From Rhodoluna sp. (GTDB taxonomy: Bacteria > Actinomycetota > Actinomycetes > Actinomycetales > Microbacteriaceae), in contig JAGNYY010000006.1 of NCBI GenBank assembly GCA_017984715.1, positions 1 to 19,500 of the forward strand: 19,500 nt of DNA, read 5' to 3'. The translations under genes were made by a program, and so were the position numbers. Positions 1 through 5,664 of this stretch are shown here, piece by piece; position 1 is the first letter of the stretch, and each line of letters starts with the position of its first letter. Below the pieces are notes generated by a model that was given only the letters and a program-made list of their open reading frames with translations, ran no database searches and was not told the DNA's origin.

Positions 1-1204
1 GCTCAATCGGGTCAACGCCGCTGATGCCCAATAAATAGTTGGTTAGCGAGCCAGCGCCTGAACCTCGAGCCTGGCTTCGAATATTCATGTCGCGAATCAT
101 CTGCGCCACATCGGCGACCGTCAAAAAATAGGTCGCGAAACCCAGCTTGTTGATGGTGATTAGTTCTTGACCCAGGCGGTGGTGAACCTGCGACAGTAGA
201 GCGGCATTTGCGCTTCGGTAGTAATAGTCAATGCCAGCATGTGCTTTTTGCCAGAGCACCTCAAACGGGTTGCCATCGATGCCCAGCGCGCTTTTCTCTG
301 GGGTCTTCGGCTTGCCCCAGGCGCAGTCGTTAACCGGGTCTAGTCGGCACCGGTCAGCCAATCGTTCGGTTGTTTCCAGGAGTTGAAGCGCGCGGCTAGC
401 CTCACCGCAGATTTCGATGGCCAGTGCCTGCATCGCGATTGCAGGCTTTAGCCAAGCCTGAGCGTTAGGTTGAGGGGTAAATAAGCCAAGCGGTTCTAGA
501 TGGCGTGCAGAATCTAGAACATCTGCGGTTAGAGCTTCGTCCGGTTCGAGATAGCGCACGGCGTTGGTTAGAACCGTTGGAACAGATAGTGAGTCTGCCA
601 GCCGAAGCATTCCCTGCGCTTGTTCGGTTGAGTATGCCGTGCCAGGTTCGGTTAGGTGGCTCACGATTTCAACCCCGATAGCGCCCGGTGATTTGAAAAC
701 CTCTCGCCAGGTCGCCAGTAACGAAGCCGCTAGTTGTTGTGGGCCCGCTAAGACCGCCCGGCCAACATCGCTGTCTGGGCCGATCAAGATGGTGCAACCG
801 CCGGCTTCGCCAAGAATTTCGGCAAGCTGACTGCGTTTGATTCCGACTTGATTGTCTTTGCGCAGCTGCCCAGACTTTGCTCGTGACGCATGTGCCACCG
901 AGACTATCTCGCACAACTTTGCCCACCCGACTCCGCGATCGTGACCGTGTGAAAGTATTGCGCTCCGTGCAAGGAACGAACCGTCTTCGTTGAGAATGGC
1001 CAAGTCGACGCCGACGATGGGGGAGATGCCCAACTTGAGACAGGCTCCGATGTGTTTCACCGAACCATAGAGCCCATCGCGGTCGGTTATTGCGAGTGCG
1101 TTCGAGCCAGCCGCCGCAACCGCCTCGGCCATTGTTTCGGGTCTGGTGACCCCGTAGTGACCCGAGAATGCCGAAGCTACGTGCAAGTGGGTAAATCCAT
1201 TCAC
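1..1204 (-). CDS. dnaE2: DnaE2-type (error-prone) DNA polymerase III alpha subunit, C-terminal part outside window
   Basis: Replicative-type C-family polymerase, probably the damage-tolerance paralogue. About 401 codons are present, read leftward from a GTG at 1204 and open to the window edge. GTG is chosen because GGAGGAGG lies four bases upstream. The N-terminus is a PHP domain with FTHLHVAS (H6, H8) and TDRDGLYG (D41-R42-D43). Near residues 368-401 comes the alpha-subunit palm entry, with RGSGAGSLTNYLLG and VDPIE, matching the RGSAANSL..YLLG..VDPI block of DnaE proteins. The catalytic aspartates lie beyond the edge. It starts 18 bp after the DUF6504 stop, so the two are almost certainly co-transcribed from the LexA-controlled promoter upstream. 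In known actinobacterial systems DnaE2 works with ImuA' and ImuB in SOS mutagenesis; neither is visible here. Assignment as DnaE2 rather than DnaE1 is inferred from the TDRD-type PHP motif, DUF6504 and the SOS box. Confidence 0.85.
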   Translation of the reverse strand, partial: MNGFTHLHVASAFSGHYGVTRPETMAEAVAAAGSNALAITDRDGLYGSVKHIGACLKLGISPIVGVDLAILNEDGSFLARSAILSHGHDRGVGWAKLCEIVSVAHASRAKSGQLRKDNQVGIKRSQLAEILGEAGGCTILIGPDSDVGRAVLAGPQQLAASLLATWREVFKSPGAIGVEIVSHLTEPGTAYSTEQAQGMLRLADSLSVPTVLTNAVRYLEPDEALTADVLDSARHLEPLGLFTPQPNAQAWLKPAIAMQALAIEICGEASRALQLLETTERLADRCRLDPVNDCAWGKPKTPEKSALGIDGNPFEVLWQKAHAGIDYYYRSANAALLSQVHHRLGQELITINKLGFATYFLTVADVAQMIRDMNIRSQARGSGAGSLTNYLLGISGVDPIE

Positions 1205-1222
1205 GATGCCTCCTCCAGTCTT

Positions 1223-1534
1223 TTAGTCGTAGACCTTGACCAATCGCCAGATCGCTTTTTCGCCATCTGTGCTGGCTGCTGTGTTCAGAATTTCAAACTG
1301 AGTTTTCTGGTCAGGCTCTTCTGTTTTGGAGGCAACCATGCGCCAAACCTCAACCTCAAGAACACCCGCACCCACGCCGCGTTGAACTCTTGCAGCTTCT
1401 AGCCACCAGTCGCGGCGGGCGAACCAGCGAATCGGTTTAGTTCGAACTCGATAGGTGGAATTGCGCCACAGGAACCCAACCGGTTCACCGGTTCGGTTTA
1501 TTGAAACTGAAACGTTTTCGTCCATTCGCCGCAT
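1223..1534 (-). CDS. DUF6504 family small protein, SOS-linked
   Basis: A 103-residue protein matching, as I recall the family, DUF6504: an MRRMDE-type start, GFLWRNSTYRVR near residues 20-30, RDWWLEA near 41-47, an EVWRMVAS core near 62-69 and a closing AIWRLVKVYD. This family is seen in actinobacteria beside dnaE2/imuB genes; its biochemical role is unknown to me. There is no signal peptide or membrane segment. The ATG at 1534 is preferred because a GAGAGGA ribosome site sits six bases before it; M4 is an alternative. It is the first gene after the LexA palindrome, and dnaE2 follows 18 bp after its stop. This context suggests a part in translesion synthesis, but that is inference. Confidence 0.75.
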   Translation of the reverse strand: MRRMDENVSVSINRTGEPVGFLWRNSTYRVRTKPIRWFARRDWWLEAARVQRGVGAGVLEVEVWRMVASKTEEPDQKTQFEILNTAASTDGEKAIWRLVKVYD

Positions 1535-1553
1535 TTGCCATCCTCTCGCATTA

Positions 1554-1571
1554 TTCGAACATATGTTCGAA
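1554..1571. promoter_or_regulatory. LexA binding site (SOS box)
   Basis: A perfect 18-bp palindrome, TTCGAACATATGTTCGAA, made of three smaller palindromes (TTCGAA, CATATG, TTCGAA). It matches the actinobacterial/Bacillus-type LexA consensus (GAAC-N4-GTTC with flanking TCG/CGA). It lies 20 bp before the DUF6504 start and about where transcription would begin, so bound LexA should block initiation. This supports damage induction of DUF6504-dnaE2. Confidence 0.88.
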
Positions 1572-1578
1572 CGTTAAG

Positions 1579-1605
1579 AGTGTAGGAAAAGGGTCAGACA
1601 TTCAA
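1579..1605 (-). promoter_or_regulatory. Putative promoter for DUF6504-dnaE2
   Basis: Read leftward, TTGAAT (1605-1600) could be a -35 box and TACACT (1584-1579) a -10 box, spaced 15 bp (16 if TTTGAA is used). Transcription would start near 1572, at the edge of the LexA palindrome, the usual geometry of a repressed SOS promoter. The box matches are moderate and the call rests partly on position. Confidence 0.5.
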
Positions 1606-1639
1606 ATTTTGAGCTAGTTTTCTGCAGCCTCGGGCGTGT

Positions 1640-2374
1640 CTAAATGCTGCGAATGAGTTCAGCAGAGTTGTTTCGAACTTGGCCAACTTCAGCACCAACC
1701 TTGTAAAACTCGGCCTCGGCCGCAACCAGGTCTGAGTCAATGGCAATTGCATCTAGCAGGTCCTGATCGCCCTCAATGTGCGGGTCGAGCCAGGCCTCGA
1801 AGGTGTCGGGCGAAAGCAACACCGGGTTCCGATCGTGGATGTGACCGAGCTCGGGGCAAGAAGCCTTTGTCAAAGTGGTCGCCGAAAGCAGCCAGCGTGA
1901 CGGATCCTTTGCATCCTTGGTTGGGTCTGCCCACCACTCATACAAGCCAGCAAGGGCAAACATGCCATCCGTGCCCGCATTGATATAAAAGGGCTGCTTG
2001 GTGCCGTCGGCATTCACGTGCCATTCGTAGTAGCCGGAAGCAGGAATCACGCAGCGTCGACGAACCACAGAGTCTTTAAATGAAGGTTTTTCGAGCAGGC
2101 TCTCGATGCGACCGTTGATCAGCGGAGCACCCTCGGCTGGCCCTTTCGACCAACGAGGCACGAGCCCCCAGCGGGCAGAGTGAATTTCACGGCTTAGTTC
2201 ACCCAGCGGAGAGCCATCCGGGGCCTTCTCAAACGCGCGGTCGACAATGATGGCAATCGGCTGGGTTGGAGCAACGTTATAAGAAACGCCAGGTAGCTCA
2301 CCGATGATTTCGTCTGCCTCAAAAATGGTCTGGATTTCGCCCACAGTGCGAGCAACCACAAAGCGACCGCACAT
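1640..2374 (-). CDS. SRAP-domain protein (YedK/HMCES family), abasic-site DNA-protein crosslinker
   Basis: A full-length 244-residue SOS-response-associated peptidase family protein. Members bind abasic sites in single-stranded DNA and form a stable thiazolidine crosslink through Cys2, shielding the lesion. The key parts are visible: MCGRF at the start (C2, free after Met removal), YNVAPTQ at 32-38, LINGR with N87, the CVIPASGYYEW block with E117, and HIHDRNPV with H180. These correspond to the C2/N75/E105/H160 set of YedK. NGR replaces the commoner NAR, a mild change. The ATG at 2374 comes two bases after the dedA stop, and the ribosome site (GAGGAGAAG) lies inside the dedA 3' end, so the two genes are coupled. 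No strong terminator is seen after it. Confidence 0.92.
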   Translation of the reverse strand: MCGRFVVARTVGEIQTIFEADEIIGELPGVSYNVAPTQPIAIIVDRAFEKAPDGSPLGELSREIHSARWGLVPRWSKGPAEGAPLINGRIESLLEKPSFKDSVVRRRCVIPASGYYEWHVNADGTKQPFYINAGTDGMFALAGLYEWWADPTKDAKDPSRWLLSATTLTKASCPELGHIHDRNPVLLSPDTFEAWLDPHIEGDQDLLDAIAIDSDLVAAEAEFYKVGAEVGQVRNNSAELIRSI

Positions 2375-2376
2375 TG

Positions 2377-3018
2377 CTACTTCTCCTCAGCCATCTTCTC
2401 GGCCGCAATCTCAAGCTTCTGCTTGCCGAAGTGGACGATGATCATAAAAATCAAAATGATGGCAACGAAGGCCAGGCCACCCCACTTGAGCTGGCCGGCG
2501 ATTTGCTCGTATGCGCTGCGCGCGAGGTAGCCGACGCTCACGTAGGCGCTTGCCCAGACGGCACAGGCAGCAACCGTCCAACTAATGAAAACGCGGTAGC
2601 GCATGGTGGTCATGCCGGCAACGACAGGAACTAGCGAATGGAGCACTGGAAGGAACCTGGAGATAGCGACGGCAATTCCGCCACGTCGTTCGACAAACCG
2701 GTCGGCAAGTTGCCAATTCTTCTCACCCAAGCGCTGACCCAACTTGCTGTTGCGAATGCGCGGGCCGAAAAAGCGCCCCAGGAAGAAACCAATAGTTTCG
2801 CCGAGCAGTGAACCAAGCAAAACCGAACCGAGCAAAAAGAAAAAGTCAAGGATGTCGACAACGCCGGTAGACGCAACCAGTACGACGGTGTCGCCTGGAA
2901 TGATCAGGCCGATAAAAAGAGAGGTTTCGCACATGATGGCAAAGCCAGCAAGAAGGTTTCGAAGCACGGGAGACACGCTCTGCACTGTTTCGATAAGCCA
3001 ATTCAGAATGTCATTCAC
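2377..3018 (-). CDS. DedA family membrane protein (VTT domain)
   Basis: A 213-residue integral membrane protein of the DedA/SNARE-associated family. Bacterial members act in lipid flipping and envelope homeostasis; the substrate here cannot be read from sequence. Family marks are the re-entrant segment ETSLFIGLIIPGDTVV near residues 31-46, GETIGFFLGRFFG near 73-85, and the second half-motif ISRFLPVLHSLVPVVAGMT near 118-136, followed by two hydrophobic segments and a charged tail (EIAAEKMAEEK). Start is a GTG at 3018; an in-frame TGA two codons upstream excludes a longer form, and the ribosome site is weak. It is divergent from cydA with 168 bp between them and runs into the SRAP gene. Confidence 0.9.
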   Translation of the reverse strand: MNDILNWLIETVQSVSPVLRNLLAGFAIMCETSLFIGLIIPGDTVVLVASTGVVDILDFFFLLGSVLLGSLLGETIGFFLGRFFGPRIRNSKLGQRLGEKNWQLADRFVERRGGIAVAISRFLPVLHSLVPVVAGMTTMRYRVFISWTVAACAVWASAYVSVGYLARSAYEQIAGQLKWGGLAFVAIILIFMIIVHFGKQKLEIAAEKMAEEK

Positions 3019-3062
3019 GGCTCAATCTTAAGCGCGAAACCTGCGCGTGAGGAGTAGTGTGA

Positions 3063-3091
3063 AATTATGACTAGTTAGAAAAGCATTCTAA
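3063..3091 (-). promoter_or_regulatory. Possible dedA promoter overlapping a dyad
   Basis: On the minus strand CATAAT (3068-3063) could be a -10 box. A poor -35 (TTTAGA or TTAGAA) would fall on the perfect dyad TTAGAA-N5-TTCTAA at 3075-3091. The dyad could therefore be an operator acting on dedA, on cydA, or on both. The regulator is not identified. Confidence 0.3.
3075..3091. repeat. Inverted repeat TTAGAA-N5-TTCTAA in the dedA-cydA divergent region
   Basis: A perfect 6-bp inverted repeat with a 5-bp spacer (TTAGAAAAGCATTCTAA), with partly symmetrical flanks (AGT left, ACT right with a 2-bp offset). It sits about 95-110 bp before the cydA start. It does not match the Rex consensus (TTGTGA-N4-TCACAA) or any operator I can name. 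Confidence 0.55.
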
Positions 3092-3113
3092 AACTAATCA
3101 AATAATCCCAAAG

Positions 3114-3142
3114 TTGCAGAAACGTTATAAAGGGAGTAGACC
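3114..3142 (+). promoter_or_regulatory. Candidate cydABDC promoter region
   Basis: Two overlapping possibilities exist. TTGCAG (3114-3119) with TAGACC (3137-3142) has a 17-bp spacer. Alternatively TTATAA (3125-3130) is a good -10 without a good -35, which would fit a promoter that needs an activator bound at the upstream dyad. Both put the transcript start before the leader hairpin at 3148-3171. Confidence 0.4.
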
Positions 3143-3147
3143 TAAGT

Positions 3148-3185
3148 TGAAGGGGAACAAAATCTCCTTCAGAAAGAGAGAAGGA
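3148..3185 (+). promoter_or_regulatory. cydA leader with two mutually exclusive hairpins around the ribosome site
   Basis: TGAAGGGGA (3148-3156) pairs with TCTCCTTCA (3163-3171) through 9 bp, one of them G-U, with a 6-base loop. The same right arm, TCCTTC (3165-3170), can instead pair with GAAGGA (3180-3185), which is the cydA Shine-Dalgarno sequence. The first fold leaves the ribosome site free and the second hides it. The pairing is directly visible; a regulatory role is inference. Confidence 0.4.
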
Positions 3186-3186
3186 A

Positions 3187-4608
3187 ATGCACGCCGCTAT
3201 CCCAGCAGTGCTAACCGAACTCAGCGCGCTTGACTTGTCGCGCTGGCAGTTTGGTCTGACCACCGTTTATCACTTCTTATTTGTGCCGCTCACAATTGGC
3301 ATGGTCGTCCTAGTGGCGATTTTGCAGACCGCGTGGGTCAGAACCAATGACGAGAAGTTCCTGAAGCTAACCAAGCTGTTCGGAAAAATTTTCTTGATCA
3401 ACTTCGCCATGGGCGTGGTTACCGGAATCGTTCAGGAGTTCCAGTTCGGCATGAACTGGTCTGACTACTCAAGATTCGTTGGTGACGTCTTCGGTGCACC
3501 GCTAGCTATGGAAGGTCTGCTCGCTTTCTTCTTCGAAGCTACCTTCATCGGTCTTTGGATTTTCGGTTGGGATCGCCTTCCAAAGAAGGTTCACCTAGCA
3601 ACCATCTGGATGACAGCGCTTGGAGTGTGGCTCTCTGCCTACTTCATCCTTGCTGCCAACGCATTCATGCAGAACCCGGTTGGTTACGAAATCAACGAAG
3701 CCAAGAACCGCGCTGAGCTGGTAGACATCGGTGCTGTTCTGACCAACGTTGTTGCGATCAACCAGTTCCCGCACACCATCACCGCTTCGTTCATGTTTGC
3801 CGGTGCGGTGGTTGTCGCAGTTGGCGCGTATCACCTCAAGCGCAAGCAGTTTGTCGAACCGATGCGAACCGCAACTCGATTCGGGCTTTGGACAGTGTTG
3901 CTCGGTGGCATAGGCACGGTAATCACTGGTGACGGCCTAGGACTTGCAATGGTGCAGACTCAGCCAATGAAGATGGCAGCAGCAGAAGCGCTATACGACA
4001 CAGCTTCGGGTGCAGATGCCTCATTCTCAATCTTCACTCTGGGCACTCCAGATGGCGTGAGTGAGCTGTTCTCGATTCGCATCCCATACCTGCTGTCGTT
4101 TCTGTCAACTCACACCATGGATGGAACGGTTGAGGGGCTGAATGACCTGCAGGCACAGTATGTGACCCTGTATGGTCCTGGCAACTACATGCCGGTGCTT
4201 TGGATCACCTATTGGGCGTTCCGCTGGATGATCGGCCTGGGTCTCATATCGATGCTGGTTGCTGTAACCGGCTTGGTTTTGACCCGAAAGTGGCAGTACA
4301 ACCTACCTAACTGGGTTTGGAATGTTGCCATCTGGGCAGCTCCGCTGCCGGTGCTCGGCATCTCTATTGGCTGGATGTTCACCGAGATGGGTCGACAGCC
4401 ATGGATTGTGTTCAAACTCATGAAGACCGCCAGTGCAGTTTCACCTGGAATCAACGGCGTAGATGTCTTGATCTCGCTCATAGTCTTCACTCTCATTTAT
4501 GGCGCGCTTGCCGTGGTTGAGTTCAAGCTGCTACTTGCAGCGGCTCAGAAGGGTCTCGAGGAGCAACAAGCTCCCGAAGACGCCGACAAAATGGCTGTTG
4601 CCTACTAG
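3187..4608 (+). CDS. cydA: Cytochrome bd ubiquinol/menaquinol oxidase subunit I
   Basis: The haem-bearing subunit of the high-affinity terminal oxidase, which oxidises quinol and reduces oxygen to water in the cytoplasmic membrane. At 473 residues it is of the short-Q-loop class. Visible ligands and key residues are H29 in TTVYHFLF (E. coli H19, haem b595), H196 in NQFPHT (H186, haem b558), M348 in FRWMIG (M393, b558), and the E109/E117 pair in EGLLAFFFEATF (E99/E107). The quinol-loop start GDGLGLAMVQ and the invariant GRQPW near residue 402 are present. The ATG at 3187 follows a GAGAGAAGGA ribosome site. It leads a cydABDC operon; cydB starts 21 bp after its stop. Expression may depend on the leader described at 3148-3185. 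Confidence 0.98.
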   Translation: MHAAIPAVLTELSALDLSRWQFGLTTVYHFLFVPLTIGMVVLVAILQTAWVRTNDEKFLKLTKLFGKIFLINFAMGVVTGIVQEFQFGMNWSDYSRFVGDVFGAPLAMEGLLAFFFEATFIGLWIFGWDRLPKKVHLATIWMTALGVWLSAYFILAANAFMQNPVGYEINEAKNRAELVDIGAVLTNVVAINQFPHTITASFMFAGAVVVAVGAYHLKRKQFVEPMRTATRFGLWTVLLGGIGTVITGDGLGLAMVQTQPMKMAAAEALYDTASGADASFSIFTLGTPDGVSELFSIRIPYLLSFLSTHTMDGTVEGLNDLQAQYVTLYGPGNYMPVLWITYWAFRWMIGLGLISMLVAVTGLVLTRKWQYNLPNWVWNVAIWAAPLPVLGISIGWMFTEMGRQPWIVFKLMKTASAVSPGINGVDVLISLIVFTLIYGALAVVEFKLLLAAAQKGLEEQQAPEDADKMAVAY

Positions 4609-4629
4609 AAACCGATAGGAGAAAACAAA

Positions 4630-5649
4630 ATGCAACTCAACGAAATTTGGTTCCTCATAGTCGGATTCCTGTTCATCGGCTATTTCGTGCTCGATGGGTT
4701 CGACTTCGGCGTTGGAATGGCTTTGCCCTTCCTGGGCAAAGATGACACCGACCGTCGCGTCCTTATCAACTCAATCGGCCCAGTGTGGGATCTAAATGAG
4801 ACCTGGGTTATCGTCGCTGGAGCTAGCCTCTTCGCAGCGTTCCCGGAGTGGTATGCCTCGCTATTTAGTGGCTTCTACCTACCACTGCTGCTCATCCTTG
4901 CAGCCTTGATCATGCGTGGTGTGGCCTTTGAATACCGCGGCAAGGGGCACACCATTGGAGCCGATGAAAAGAAGTGGAAATCTCGCTTCGACTGGATGAT
5001 CGTCATCGGTTCGGCCTTGCCGGCGCTGCTCTGGGGCGTTGCTTTTGCCAACATTGTTCAGGGTGTGCCTCTAAACAAAGACCACATTTACACCGGAACC
5101 TTGTTCACTTTATTGAACCCGTATGGGTTGCTAGGTGGACTGGTCACTCTCACTTTGTTCTTCACCCATGGTTTGGTGTTCATCACCTTAAAAACCGAGG
5201 GTGACATCAAGGATCGTGCACGAGCTCTTGCAACCAAGGTGGGAGTCGTGACAACTGTCTTGGCTGCCGTGTTCTTGGTTTGGACACTGGTTGCACATTT
5301 CAGCGTGCTTGGCTTCATTTTGACTGCACTTGCAGCGCTCTCGTTGATTGCGGCACTGTTTGCGAACCACGTGAAGCGCGAAGGTGTTTCTTTCTCGCTT
5401 CTGGTCTTCACAATCATCACCGCAGTAGGTTCGCTATTTGCTGCACTATTTCCAAATGTGTTCCCATCCAGCACTGACCCTGCGTTCAGCCTCACGATTG
5501 AGAACGCTTCGTCGAGTGAGTACACGCTCACAGTGATGACCTGGGTTGCTGTGGTTATGATTCCACTTGTTCTGGTTTACCAGGGCTGGACTTACTGGGT
5601 GTTCCGCAAGCGGGTTAGCCGCAAGTCGATTCCGGCTGGTTCACACTAA
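4630..5649 (+). CDS. cydB: Cytochrome bd oxidase subunit II
   Basis: The second membrane subunit of cytochrome bd, a structural partner of CydA that helps hold the haem arrangement. It has 339 residues with about eight hydrophobic segments. Family marks: an N-terminal segment with GYFVLDGFDFGVGMALPF near 17-34 (including the conserved aspartates), INSIGPVWDLNETWVI near 47-62, and MRGVAFEYRGKG near 95-106. It ends in a basic tail. The ATG at 4630 has an AGGAG ribosome site in the 21-bp gap after cydA. The stop (5647-5649) lies only 15 bp before the likely first codon of cydD. Confidence 0.97.
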   Translation: MQLNEIWFLIVGFLFIGYFVLDGFDFGVGMALPFLGKDDTDRRVLINSIGPVWDLNETWVIVAGASLFAAFPEWYASLFSGFYLPLLLILAALIMRGVAFEYRGKGHTIGADEKKWKSRFDWMIVIGSALPALLWGVAFANIVQGVPLNKDHIYTGTLFTLLNPYGLLGGLVTLTLFFTHGLVFITLKTEGDIKDRARALATKVGVVTTVLAAVFLVWTLVAHFSVLGFILTALAALSLIAALFANHVKREGVSFSLLVFTIITAVGSLFAALFPNVFPSSTDPAFSLTIENASSSEYTLTVMTWVAVVMIPLVLVYQGWTYWVFRKRVSRKSIPAGSH

Positions 5650-5664
5650 AGCAATAGGAACAAA

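Noticed and set aside
669..926. 85-codon minus-strand ORF within dnaE2
   Set aside because: It is another frame of the same strand; the GTG-started frame from 1204 stays open and carries the DnaE motifs.
5088..5531. 147-codon minus-strand ORF inside cydB
   Set aside because: Antisense to conserved CydB membrane helices; no independent evidence.
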